Shown: positions 50,701-59,220 of the stretch, piece after piece
How positions within the stretch are numbered: the stretch's first letter is position 1
How the letters are laid out: each line of letters opens with the position of its first letter
Source of the DNA: Amycolatopsis deserti
GTDB lineage: Bacteria > Actinomycetota > Actinomycetes > Mycobacteriales > Pseudonocardiaceae
Assembly (NCBI RefSeq): GCF_014653945.1
Contig: NZ_BNAU01000002.1
Coordinates: 863,914 to 927,913 of the forward strand
Reading direction: 5' to 3'
DNA length: 64,000 nucleotides
The notes under the pieces: generated by a model
The model's input: the letters and a program-made list of their open reading frames with translations, nothing else
Told to the model about the DNA's origin: nothing
The model's database searches: none
Position numbers and translations under genes: made by a program

Positions 50701-51744
50701 GTCGTGGCCGCGGCCAACCGGTGGATGGACATGCGGATGAACCTGCGCGACATGTTCGGCAGCAAGCTCGAACTGCGCCTGGGCGATCCGGTGGACTCGG
50801 TGATCGGCCGGCGCCAGGCCGCCGGTGTCCCGGAGCAGACCCCCGGCCGCGGCCTCGCGCCGGACGGCATGCACTTCCTGTCGGCGGTCCCGCGGGTGGA
50901 CGGCAAGGAGACCGCGGACGAGCTGGCCGAGGGCATCGCCCACCTGGTGTCGTCGGTCAACAGCGCCTGGCCCGGCGAACCCGCGCCGCGGGTCCGGCTG
51001 CTCCCGCCGATGCTGCCGTACACGGCCCTGCCCGCCCCGGACGAGCACGGCATCCCCATCGGCATCTCCGAGGCCGACCTGCAGCCGGTGAGCCTGGACT
51101 TCACCACCGAACCGCACCTGGTGCTGTTCGGCGACGTCGAGTCCGGCAAGAGCACCTTCCTGCGCGCGCTGGCCACCGGCCTGATGGCCCGGTACACGCC
51201 CGACCAGGCGCAGATCGCCCTCATCGACTTCCGGCGCAGCCTGCTCGGGCTGATCCCGGACGAGTACTTGATCGGTTATGCGACCTCGAGCGGAACCGTT
51301 CAGGAAATGGTGCGTCTGACCATCGACGCGATGCAGAAGCGACTCCCGGGAGGTGACATCACGCCGGAGCAGCTCCGTTCCCGCAGCTGGTGGAGCGGCC
51401 CGGAACTGTTCATCCTGGTCGACGACTACGACCTGGTCGCACCGAACCCGCACGACAACCCGCTCGCGCCGCTGCTGGAGTACATGACGCAGGGCCGCGA
51501 CATCGGCCTGCACCTGGTGGTGACGCGCCGCAGCGGTGGTGCCGCGCGGGCGATGTTCGACCCGGTCATCGCCCGGATCCGGGACCTGGCCTCGCCGGGG
51601 ATCCTGATGTCGGGCAACCGCGAGGAGGGGCCGCTGCTGGGCAACATCCGGCCGCAGAAGCTGCCCCCGGGCCGGGGCTGGCTGATCACCCGCAGCGGGG
51701 GCGCCCGGCTGGTGCAGCTCGCCGAGCTGCCACCGCAGGCTTGA
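47788..51744 (+). CDS. eccC: T7SS motor ATPase EccC (fused EccCa-EccCb)
   Basis: 1318 aa, TTG start with GGGAGG about 9 nt upstream. Two N-terminal membrane helices (~38-85), a DUF-type stalk domain, then three FtsK/SpoIIIE ATPase domains with Walker A at ~477-484 (GATGSGKS), ~832-839 (GGPHSGKS) and ~1115-1122 (GDVESGKS). Walker B-like strands are LLIVVDEFSEL, LFLVVDGWG and LFILVDDYD. Only the first domain has the full catalytic Glu; the other two have Gly or Asp there, as in known EccC proteins where ATPase 2 and 3 bind substrate. It drives export of WXG100 and other substrates. The single fused chain is typical of non-mycobacterial actinomycetes. Confidence 0.95.
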   Translation: MGTIIVKRPLRRPAPDLPSGDVVLDPPPENPPPAGKSWSRVLMILPMLAGTGGMALLIGAGRSGPLMYVAGGLYGVAVLGMILFQIISQGGQGASKQEMIANRRRYMRRLSQLRAQVRDTIDQQRKAMFYRHPDPARLWSTAQSARLWERRPGDWDFTVIRIGLGSQELATPLVPPETKPIDELEPLCAMALRKFVTTYSTVPDLPVAVALRGFSRIYLTGNDDRKRAMARALVAQLGTFHAPGDVLTAFCVRERELWDWAKWLPHALHPTKTDAVGQIRLVAPSVTALEAMLDDVVANRPRFNPGTQPIEGSTHVVVFVDGGDTGGSEHLMIEGGVEGVTVIDLSGEPPRLLDAATLVLDISPDGNLTSRTMDGAGNIGTADALGIEEMRGLVRTLAPLRLSALTASEQPLSGSLELTDLLGLGDPYEFDLAKSWETRSNRDRLRVPIGITADGRPMELDLKESAQDGMGPHGLLVGATGSGKSELLRTLVLALAVTHDSEILNFVLVDFKGGATFTKLDRLPHTSAVITNLADELHLVDRMLDAIGGELVRRQELLRKAGNYGSQRDYEKARIAGAPLDPLPALLIVVDEFSELLTARPDFIDMFVQIGRVGRSLGVHLLLASQRLEEGRLRGLDSHLSYRIALRTFSAMESRVVLGTPDAFQLPRSPGNGFLKTGVDELTRFKAAYVSGVHRRGTIQRTDDEGRQIDPVQDYSTAYLRPRLAEKPVEQPKPAESDDMGETLMDVLVERLEGRGVPAHQVWLPPLEEPPSLDKLLEPLVHDPERGLTTGLREHRGALRAAAGIIDRPADQRRDVCWLDLSGAGGNVAIVGGPHSGKSTAVRAVIASLALTHTPAEVQFFCLDFGGGGLAALRDLAHVGGVATRREIDRVRRSVAEARTLIAEREQRFAEHGIDSMTTYRKLLREGRFPEDRFGDLFLVVDGWGTLRAEFEDLEADIAEVVNRGLAFGVHVVAAANRWMDMRMNLRDMFGSKLELRLGDPVDSVIGRRQAAGVPEQTPGRGLAPDGMHFLSAVPRVDGKETADELAEGIAHLVSSVNSAWPGEPAPRVRLLPPMLPYTALPAPDEHGIPIGISEADLQPVSLDFTTEPHLVLFGDVESGKSTFLRALATGLMARYTPDQAQIALIDFRRSLLGLIPDEYLIGYATSSGTVQEMVRLTIDAMQKRLPGGDITPEQLRSRSWWSGPELFILVDDYDLVAPNPHDNPLAPLLEYMTQGRDIGLHLVVTRRSGGAARAMFDPVIARIRDLASPGILMSGNREEGPLLGNIRPQKLPPGRGWLITRSGGARLVQLAELPPQA

Positions 51745-51866
51745 GGAAAGTGATTCACCGGGGTTGACTCGAGGTGGTTGGCTAGGGAAGCGGGGGTCCG
51801 CCGACCCCTACCCCCGGTGGGCCCCCGCCATCTGAGCTGGGCTTCACGACGTTTGGGAGGGACATC
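51745..51866 (+). promoter_or_regulatory. eccC-downstream intergenic hairpin
   Basis: This 122-bp gap contains GCGGGGG and CCCCCGC arms (about 51790-51826) that could form an attenuator-like hairpin, and a TTGACT hexamer at 51764-51769 without a well-placed -10. It may lower or re-start transcription before the substrate genes. Confidence 0.3.
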
Positions 51867-52940
51867 GTGGCACCGACACCGGACGAACCGGGCAGCGTCC
51901 CCACCCCGGATTGGGCCGCCAAGGGCGCCGAGCTCGAGCTGGACCCGACGAACTTCCGCAACTACGGCAAGAACATCGCCCAGGTCGGCAAGGACCTGAG
52001 CGGCGACACCATGTCGGCCCAGTCGGCGCTGCAGGGTCCCGGCGGCAAGGACATGATGATGTCCACGATGTTCGAGCCGGGCCTGGACATGCAGGCCTAC
52101 GCCGACCGCAACGCGCAGGAGATGGGGATGTTCATCCCCGACCTGTACAAGAACGTGACGGCCATCGCCTCCGTCGCCCTGATCATGGGCGAGGTCTTCG
52201 AGAACATGGACGGCGCCAACGCCGCGATGGTCGACGCCGTCGAGTGGGCGTTCCAGATGGACGGCGCCAAGAAGCCGGGTGACATCCCGTCCTGGCTCAA
52301 CGACAAGCACACCATCGCCAAGGACCTGACGCCACCGGTCGGCACCGGCGTGACGCAGACCGGGAACGACAAGATGATCAACCAGATCGTGGTCGGCAAC
52401 ATGACGATCACGACCTACCGGACCCCGGACGGCGGCACCCGCACGGTGCAGACGAACGGCGGGGTGACCACCGAGTACCTGGACGACAAGAACGGCACCC
52501 GTCAGTACATGATCACCTCGACCAAGGGTGAGCACGAGAACACGACGGTGACGACGTTCTACCACAACGGCGCTCCGGCCGGTGAGACGCGCCGCACGAC
52601 GAAGCACGACACGGACTCCGACCCCAACGTCGTCCACCAGGTCACGACGTCGCAGACCTACGACAAGGACGGGAAGCCGGTCAAGTCCGACGGTCCGGCG
52701 CCGAGCCAGCACGTGGTCACGTACAACTTCCAGGACGGCTCGCACGCCCGCGACTACTACACCGAGACGATGCAGAAGGACGTGAACGACGTCGACGGGG
52801 ACGGCGACAAGAACGAGAAGGTGCCCGTCAAGACCGACGAGCGGTCGGTCGGCACCCAGCACGACCTGCCGACCGGCGCCGACTACCGGCAGAACTACGA
52901 CGAGCTCGAGCAGGCCCGACGCGCGGCGACAGGGGGGTAG
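51867..52940 (+). CDS. Probable T7SS substrate, helical N-terminus with strand-rich C-terminal half
   Basis: 357 aa, GTG start with GGGAGG 6 nt upstream. Residues ~25-150 are helical and Met-rich (KDMMMSTMFEPGLDMQAYADR), followed by short repeated strand-turn units rich in Thr/Asp/Gly (TYRTPDGGTRTV, EYLDDKNGTRQY, TTFYHNGAPAGE), similar to RHS-type beta repeats. The C-terminus has YDELEQARRA, matching the YxxxD/E export signal of T7SS substrates. No signal peptide. It lies between eccC and another substrate-like gene, 7 bp apart, so all three are probably in one operon. No family recognised. Confidence 0.75.
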   Translation: MAPTPDEPGSVPTPDWAAKGAELELDPTNFRNYGKNIAQVGKDLSGDTMSAQSALQGPGGKDMMMSTMFEPGLDMQAYADRNAQEMGMFIPDLYKNVTAIASVALIMGEVFENMDGANAAMVDAVEWAFQMDGAKKPGDIPSWLNDKHTIAKDLTPPVGTGVTQTGNDKMINQIVVGNMTITTYRTPDGGTRTVQTNGGVTTEYLDDKNGTRQYMITSTKGEHENTTVTTFYHNGAPAGETRRTTKHDTDSDPNVVHQVTTSQTYDKDGKPVKSDGPAPSQHVVTYNFQDGSHARDYYTETMQKDVNDVDGDGDKNEKVPVKTDERSVGTQHDLPTGADYRQNYDELEQARRAATGG

Positions 52941-52947
52941 GACGGCC

Positions 52948-55089
52948 ATGGGCGACGACTACTTCGGCTACGACCTCAGCAAGATCGGCACCGGGGTCGG
53001 CGGGGGCTACTACAACACCGGGCAGAAGACGCCCCCCGCGATGTGCAAGACCTACGACTTCGAGGGCGAGGGCATCGAATCGCTCTACCTCGCCGTCGTG
53101 AAGGGCGAGCAGCCCGGCACCACCGCCGACCGCGCCCGGCAGTGGGGCAACGTCGAGCTGATGATCCAGACGGTCGCGGACAACCTGCGCGAGCAGACCC
53201 AGACGCTGGCCGACCACTGGAAGTCGCCCGGCGCGAAGGAGGTCTTCCTCGGCAAGGTCGGCATGACGCTGGCCTACCTGCGCCAGTGGCAGGACGCCGC
53301 CCTGCACAACAGCACGGCGCTGTACGGCCTGTCCAACACGATGTACGAGGCACAGGCCAAGATGCAGGCCCTGTACGACGACTACAAGGCCGAGAAGAAA
53401 GACGCGATGGACAACGCGACCCACGACATGGGCGCGTTCTACGCGGCGAAGGTCGGCACCAAGCCCGGCGACGCCAAGGACAAACTGGAGGCGGGCAACA
53501 AGGTCACCGAGAAGTACGACCAGCAGGCGCGCAAACTCGCCCAGACGATCGCGAACCAGTACGCGCCCTACATCTACAAGCTGGAGGCCGCGCACGGGCC
53601 GAAGCTCGAGGTCCTCAACGCGATCCTGCACCCGGAGGCGACCGGCGGCCCGCGTCCGCCGACACTCAACGCGCCCGGCGCTCCCGGCACGCCGCCCGGC
53701 GGGTCACCAGGCGCCCCTCCGGGTAGCGCCCCCGGTGCGCCCGGGAACGCCCCCAACGCGCCCGGCCACGCGCCGAAGGCCCCGGGCGACTCGCCGGCCT
53801 TCAACGCGAACAACGCACCGACGGAGAACCCGGCGTTCAACGGGAAGGAGGCGCCGACAGCGCCCCCCGGGCCGGCTCCGGTCGCACCCACGGCGCCCGG
53901 CCCGGCACCGACCGCGCCGAACGGGATCACGACCACGCCGCCGCCACCCGGGAACGCACCGGGCATCGACCCGGCGCTGCTCGGCCTCGCGGGCGGGGCG
54001 GCGCCGATGCTGGCGAACGGGTTCACCGGTGGCAAGGCGCCGGGCGCCCCCTCGTTCGGCAACAAGGGCGCCACTCCCAACCTGTTCTCCGGCAAGGCCC
54101 CGGCCAACGTCCCGCCGACGCTGGGCCTGAACACCACGCCGACCTCGGTTCCGGGGACCGCTCCCGGCACTCCGCCGTCGTTCAGCCAGAACGGCAACCT
54201 CTACCCGCCGGGCACGATCACCCCGCCGCCGGGCGGTCAGGTGCCGCAGCAGCCGCAGGCCAAGGAGCCGGGCGGTGAGCGGCCCGGCGCACCGACGTTC
54301 GACAACGCGCTGCCCTTCGACGAGCACCTGAGCCTCGAAGCCAGCTCGGCGTACCGGCAGGCCATGCAGTCGGCGCCGCCAGCGCCGCCCACCGCGGAGT
54401 CGGCGATGGGCCCCAACGGGAGCTCGGCCCCGCCGATGCCACCGGGTGGCCAGTCGCCGAACGGCCGGGACGTCCAGGCGGGGCGGCGGTCCGGCGCGCC
54501 CCTGATGAGCGACCTGTCCGAGCGGCCGCCGGCGTTCCAGCCGCCGCCGTCGACCGCTCCGGTGCTCAACAACGACAGCAAGCGCAACAACCGAGGCGGC
54601 AGCGCGAAGGAAGCGCCCACGGGGACGCGCGAGGGCCTGCCTCCCGGTGTGGGCGCACCGCCGGTGCTGTCCAACCCGCACCGCAAGGCGCCGGGCAAGA
54701 CGTTCAGCGAGTGGATGGCCGAACGCAAGCGCCGGAAGACGCAGCAGGGCAACCGGAAGCAGTCGGAGTTCGCCGCGAACCTGCCGATGAGCACGACGGC
54801 GGTGTTCGACGGACGGTACTCCGCGCAGGAGTACGTCGCCGGTTCCGCCGGCGAGATCCCGAACGTCCTGCAGGCGCCGGTGCCCGTGGTGACGGCTCCG
54901 GACCGGCACGCCAAACCGGTCGTGCACGCCGATCGTGCCCAGCGCGTCGTGCGGAAGGACGAGAAGGCGCCCGTCGCCGACCAGGCCGCGTTCGAGGTCG
55001 AGACTCCGGGTGGTCCGGTCGTCGCGGCCGGGGAGCGGGAGAAGCGGTACCGGCCGGCGGAACCGTCGGCTCTGGACGGGCGGAACTGA
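52948..55089 (+). CDS. PPE/EspB-like T7SS substrate with a long proline-rich C-terminus
   Basis: 713 aa, ATG 52948. Residues ~50-230 form a helical bundle with WGNVELMIQTVADNL and ADHWKSPGAKEVF, a W-containing turn like that of PPE/EspB-type ESX substrates. Residues ~235-480 are a Pro/Gly/Ala/Asn low-complexity arm (GxAPGxxPG repeats), and ~500-713 a basic-acidic disordered tail with KTFSEWMAERKRRK. One cysteine. EspB-like proteins are exported and can assemble at the cell surface. Its position after eccC marks it as a resident substrate of this system. Confidence 0.75.
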   Translation: MGDDYFGYDLSKIGTGVGGGYYNTGQKTPPAMCKTYDFEGEGIESLYLAVVKGEQPGTTADRARQWGNVELMIQTVADNLREQTQTLADHWKSPGAKEVFLGKVGMTLAYLRQWQDAALHNSTALYGLSNTMYEAQAKMQALYDDYKAEKKDAMDNATHDMGAFYAAKVGTKPGDAKDKLEAGNKVTEKYDQQARKLAQTIANQYAPYIYKLEAAHGPKLEVLNAILHPEATGGPRPPTLNAPGAPGTPPGGSPGAPPGSAPGAPGNAPNAPGHAPKAPGDSPAFNANNAPTENPAFNGKEAPTAPPGPAPVAPTAPGPAPTAPNGITTTPPPPGNAPGIDPALLGLAGGAAPMLANGFTGGKAPGAPSFGNKGATPNLFSGKAPANVPPTLGLNTTPTSVPGTAPGTPPSFSQNGNLYPPGTITPPPGGQVPQQPQAKEPGGERPGAPTFDNALPFDEHLSLEASSAYRQAMQSAPPAPPTAESAMGPNGSSAPPMPPGGQSPNGRDVQAGRRSGAPLMSDLSERPPAFQPPPSTAPVLNNDSKRNNRGGSAKEAPTGTREGLPPGVGAPPVLSNPHRKAPGKTFSEWMAERKRRKTQQGNRKQSEFAANLPMSTTAVFDGRYSAQEYVAGSAGEIPNVLQAPVPVVTAPDRHAKPVVHADRAQRVVRKDEKAPVADQAAFEVETPGGPVVAAGEREKRYRPAEPSALDGRN

Positions 55090-55097
55090 ACCGCGTT

Positions 55098-55133
55098 CCG
55101 GTGCGTCACGTCCCCAGTGGACTGACGCACCGG
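55098..55133 (+). terminator. Terminator hairpin after the eccC operon
   Basis: CCGGTGCGTCA (55098-55108) pairs perfectly with TGACGCACCGG (55123-55133). The loop carries a further GTCC/GGAC pairing. It lies 9 nt after the stop codon of the substrate gene. Confidence 0.75.
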
Positions 55134-55189
55134 AGCACCTCACCCCACCAACCGGCGGCCGGCGACGGAAGTGGACCGACTACGCCCCA

Positions 55190-55317
55190 GACCTCCCCCG
55201 CCCCCGATCCACAGCCGATCTTTGGTCGCCGACCAGGCGTGTCAAGGTACTCTTTCCCGCCTTGACACGCCTGCTCGACGACCGAAACACAATCAGGCAT
55301 CGGGGGCGGGGGAGGTC
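55190..55317. repeat. 128-bp interrupted palindrome
   Basis: Outer arms of 19 bp are perfect (GACCTCCCCCGCCCCCGAT at 55190-55208 against its complement at 55299-55317). Inner arms of 14 bp are also perfect (CAGGCGTGTCAAGG 55234-55247; CCTTGACACGCCTG 55260-55273), with a 12-nt loop. The two 25-nt spacers are equal in length and pair partly (GGTCG, CGA). The element lies between convergent transcripts. It could be two inverted copies of a ~58-bp repeat, a small non-autonomous element or a strong transcription barrier. Confidence 0.8.
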
Positions 55318-55358
55318 GGACCCAAGGTGACCGTTAGGCGCCGTAGGCGCCAAGAGGA

Positions 55359-55404
55359 CCGGGCGCGGGAAGACCGGCAGGCGGTTCGGCCTTCCCGCGC
55401 CCGG
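55359..55404 (-). terminator. Terminator hairpin of the eccE operon
   Basis: CCGGGCGCGGGAAG (55359-55372) and CTTCCCGCGCCCGG (55391-55404) form a perfect 14-bp stem with an 18-nt loop. It begins 2 nt past the stop codon of the minus-strand gene ending at 55407. A smaller GGCGCC repeat pair lies at about 55337-55351. Confidence 0.75.
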
Positions 55405-55406
55405 AG

Positions 55407-56456
55407 TCAGTACCTCCCGGGCCGCCCGAGGCGCGCCCGCTCGGCCGGCGCCGGGTCCACCCACACGTAGTGGTTGGTCTCCCCCGCGAGCACGGCCAGC
55501 ATGTCGTCCCGCAGCATCTGCAACTGCTGCGACGTCCGCTGGGTCAACCGGAGCGCCGGGGCGAGCAGCGAGGCCTCGTTGGGCGTGAGCCGCTGCATCA
55601 GCACCAGGTCCGAGCCCGGCACGGCGCCCACCCGCTCGGGCGTCAGCCGCCGGTGCAGCAGCACCCTCGTCTGCCACGCCTCCGGCTCGCTCTGGGACTG
55701 GGGCGCGTCGTGCAGGCACAGCACCGGTGCGTCGGCGCTGGCGGTCACCGCGGGCGGCGAACCCGGCGCCAGCACGGCGACCCGGTCGGTCCGCCCGGTC
55801 GCCGACTGTCCCAGCTGGACCCAGTCCGCCGGGTGCTGCGAGAACACCAGCAACCGCGCCCCGGCCCGCAACGCGCGGAAGGCCATCAGCCGCGCCGCCC
55901 AGGCGCCGCCGATCAGGCTCACCGACACCGGCTCCGGCCGGAACAACGTCAGCGCCACCGGGAACCCGTTCTGGTCCCGCCCCAGCGGCAGCCCGACCGA
56001 CGACGCGGACACCTGCAGCAGCTCCAGCGCCGCGTCGGAGGCGTGGTGCGCGCCGATCCGCAGGCGCGGGATCGAGCGGTGCCGTCGCGTCCGCCAGTCG
56101 CGGTGCTCGCGCGGTGCGCCGACCGCCGGACCGGCGGGGCCGGGCCCGGGTGGCTGGGGCGGCATCGGCGTCGGCACGCCGATCGCCAGCGCGGGCCGCG
56201 CGACCTCGACGGTCGTCGCGGCGGCCGCGGCTTCGGCGGCACCCTGCTGTTGCGCCTGCGCCGGGGCGGGCACGTTGACCACGGCGGGCGCCTGCGGCAC
56301 AGCCGGGGCGCCGAGCACGGCCTGCCCGGGCGGCATCGGCGCGTGCTGCTGCTGCACCGGCGGCGGTCCGGGCTGGGCCTGCGCCGGCGGCACCGGCCGC
56401 GGCATCGCCTGCGCGGGCGGCTGGGGCCGCGACGGCGGGTACTGTCCGGCGTTCAT
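55407..56456 (-). CDS. Proline-rich T7SS-associated protein downstream of eccE
   Basis: 349 aa, ATG 56456 overlapping the eccE stop (ATGA), with GGAGGT 6 nt upstream, so it is translationally coupled to eccE. Residues ~1-115 are Pro/Ala/Gln-rich and disordered. The folded part (~125-349) has alternating strands (VSLIGGAWAARLMAFRAL, ARLLVFSQHPADW, DRVAVLAPG, PVLCLHDAP, SDLVLMQRL) and a C-terminal helix plus HYVWVDPA. The fold may be an alpha/beta ATPase- or FHA-adaptor-like domain without a P-loop. No family recognised. Coupling to eccE suggests an accessory role on the cytoplasmic side of the secretion complex. Confidence 0.75.
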   Translation of the reverse strand: MNAGQYPPSRPQPPAQAMPRPVPPAQAQPGPPPVQQQHAPMPPGQAVLGAPAVPQAPAVVNVPAPAQAQQQGAAEAAAAATTVEVARPALAIGVPTPMPPQPPGPGPAGPAVGAPREHRDWRTRRHRSIPRLRIGAHHASDAALELLQVSASSVGLPLGRDQNGFPVALTLFRPEPVSVSLIGGAWAARLMAFRALRAGARLLVFSQHPADWVQLGQSATGRTDRVAVLAPGSPPAVTASADAPVLCLHDAPQSQSEPEAWQTRVLLHRRLTPERVGAVPGSDLVLMQRLTPNEASLLAPALRLTQRTSQQLQMLRDDMLAVLAGETNHYVWVDPAPAERARLGRPGRY

Positions 56457-57634
56457 CGTGCACCTCCCCCGCTCGGTGCCGAAGCATACACGGCCGGGCC
56501 GTGCTGACCGTCCAAACGGGACATCCGGGCGCCGTTGCGCTCGGCCAGCGTCTTCACCAGGTCGCACACCTGCTGGTACCGCTGCGCCGTCGCGGCGACC
56601 CGGACCAGGCAGCGCAGCGTGGTCCCGTCGAAGGACGGCTCGAGCAGCAGCGCGATGCTGACCAGGTCCGCGGGCAGCTCGGCCAGCGCGGCGAGCAGGC
56701 CGGTGCCGCGGTCGGGGTCGGGCCACGACTGGATCCAGAAGCATCCGTGCGTCAGGCGCGTGGAGTGCCACGACTCCCAGGCCTCGTGCACGCGCGCCGG
56801 GCCGCCGCCGGGGAGCAGGTCGCAGGATCGGGCGAGCGCGTCGACGACCTCGTCCGCGGTCAGCATCCGCGCGTTCAGCCCGCGCCGCCGCAGCACCCGC
56901 TCGGCGCGGCGGGTGATCTCGGCCAGCACGGCGGGCACGTCCAGGCGCCCGCCGGGCGAGTCGATCATCGATTCGGCCACGGCCCGGGCGTCCAGCCGCA
57001 CCGCGACCCACAGGGCGCGGTCGCGGGTCCCGGGCTCGCGGCCGGGCACCGAGTGCGTCACGACCTGCATCACCACACCGGCCTGCTCGGCCTCGGCAGC
57101 GGTGCGGGCCAGCGCGGCCAGCGGCACCGGCGGGGTCGCCACGTCCGCACCCCCGGTCACCTCCAGCACGGCGAACCAGCCCGCCTCGTCGCTGCCCATG
57201 CCGAGCTTGCCCTCGCCCGGACCGTCGATGTCCTCGACGACCAGGTCCGGCGCCAGCTCGCACAGCGCGGTCAGCCGCGGGTCGTCCCGCTTCTCGCCCG
57301 AGGTGCCGCGGCGCGACCGGAAGCCCATCCACAGCATCAGGCTCTCGGTCCACCAGCGGCCCTTCGAGCGGCCGAACATCAGCACGATCACCGCGAGCCC
57401 GATCACGCCCGCGGCGATCAGCGCCCACAGTTCCTGCACGCCGACCGCGGCGACGACCACGAGCACGATCTCGAACGCCAGCAGCCGGGCCAGGCTCACC
57501 ACGCCGAGCCGTCCGCGGCCGCGCACGGGCCGGAACCACGCCTGCCCCCTGGCCTGGGCGCGCAGCTCGGCGGAGCCGCCGCCGCGCGCGTCGAACTGCG
57601 CGGCGGCCTGCGGCTGCTGGCCAGTCGTGATCAC
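56453..57634 (-). CDS. eccE: T7SS component EccE
   Basis: 393 aa from GTG 57634, with GGAAGGGG 8 nt upstream; longer frames run into Arg-rich non-protein sequence. A short Gln/Ala/Gly N-terminus is followed by two adjacent membrane helices (LARLLAFEIVLVVVAAVGV and LWALIAAGVIGLAVIVLMFG) and then the EccE soluble domain with GRWWTESLMLWMGFR and repeated strand-helix units. EccE sits at the edge of the ESX protomer and stabilises it. It is separated from the eccBCD cluster by the substrate genes but convergent with them. Confidence 0.85.
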   Translation of the reverse strand: MITTGQQPQAAAQFDARGGGSAELRAQARGQAWFRPVRGRGRLGVVSLARLLAFEIVLVVVAAVGVQELWALIAAGVIGLAVIVLMFGRSKGRWWTESLMLWMGFRSRRGTSGEKRDDPRLTALCELAPDLVVEDIDGPGEGKLGMGSDEAGWFAVLEVTGGADVATPPVPLAALARTAAEAEQAGVVMQVVTHSVPGREPGTRDRALWVAVRLDARAVAESMIDSPGGRLDVPAVLAEITRRAERVLRRRGLNARMLTADEVVDALARSCDLLPGGGPARVHEAWESWHSTRLTHGCFWIQSWPDPDRGTGLLAALAELPADLVSIALLLEPSFDGTTLRCLVRVAATAQRYQQVCDLVKTLAERNGARMSRLDGQHGPAVYASAPSGGGAR

Positions 57635-57882
57635 CTGCGGAGCCCCTTCCACCAGCCAACGATATCGCCGGACCCGGCCATGATCACCGCACGAAAATCC
57701 GCGGCGCTCACGGCGGACCCGTAGCCGACCCGCACCGTACCGCACCCGCGTGCGGCCGGGTTTCCCATGACCTGGCCTTTTTCCCTTCGACGCACGCCGC
57801 CGCACTGTCGGTTCCGTGCCAGGGCCGTCGGCCACTCTGTTAGGCGTACCAGACTCCCCTGGCTCGTCGGAGGCAACGGCAG

Positions 57883-58803
<921 letters not shown>

Positions 58804-58970
58804 GTCCGTTGTGGACTTCCGCAGCACCGCAGTGGTTCCGCCGTACCACGCCCGCTGACCTGCGGATTCGATCTCGGCGGCGGGTCAGGCCGGTGCCGTC
58901 GATCCGCCAGCGGGGCCGCGCACACTCGGTGTGGCAAGGACCATCGAGGGGGAAGATGGGCAGGCTGACC

Positions 58971-59132
58971 ATGGCTGAGACGAGCACCCTCTGCCGGACG
59001 TGCGGGGACTCGGGCGGCTGGATCCTGGAGACCGACGTCGATCCGGCGACCGGTCTGATCACCTCGCGGGAGGTGCCGTGCCCCCGGTGCCGTCCGGCTT
59101 CGCGGAGGCAGGACGACCTCTTCGGTTTTTGA
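58971..59132 (+). CDS. Small zinc-ribbon protein
   Basis: 53 aa. Two CxxC pairs (LCRTCGDSGG and PCPRC) separated by ~25 residues with an acidic hairpin between: a zinc-ribbon knuckle similar to that of DnaJ-type fingers. The start could also be ATG 58956 in the same frame, but GAGGGGG is then too close. GCAGG lies 6 nt before 58971. Small proteins of this type are common in actinomycetes; function unknown. The 150 bp between the sigma gene and this gene shows nothing I can name. Confidence 0.75.
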   Translation: MAETSTLCRTCGDSGGWILETDVDPATGLITSREVPCPRCRPASRRQDDLFGF

Positions 59133-59162
59133 CAGTTCGGGCCGATCTGTCACAGATTCCTC

Positions 59163-59191
59163 TTGCAGGATCGTTCAACAATCAGTACGGT
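59163..59191 (+). promoter_or_regulatory. Promoter of pxpC with an embedded inverted repeat
   Basis: TTGCAG (59163-59168) and TACGGT (59186-59191) are spaced by 17 bp, a good sigma-70 pair in an otherwise GC-rich region. The spacer holds GATCGTT-C-AACAATC (59169-59183), an almost perfect inverted repeat between the two boxes. That is a likely operator, in form like those of GntR-type repressors. No such regulator is encoded nearby. Confidence 0.6.
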
Positions 59192-59220
59192 CACGGCACC
59201 CGAAACGAATCGGAGTTGTC

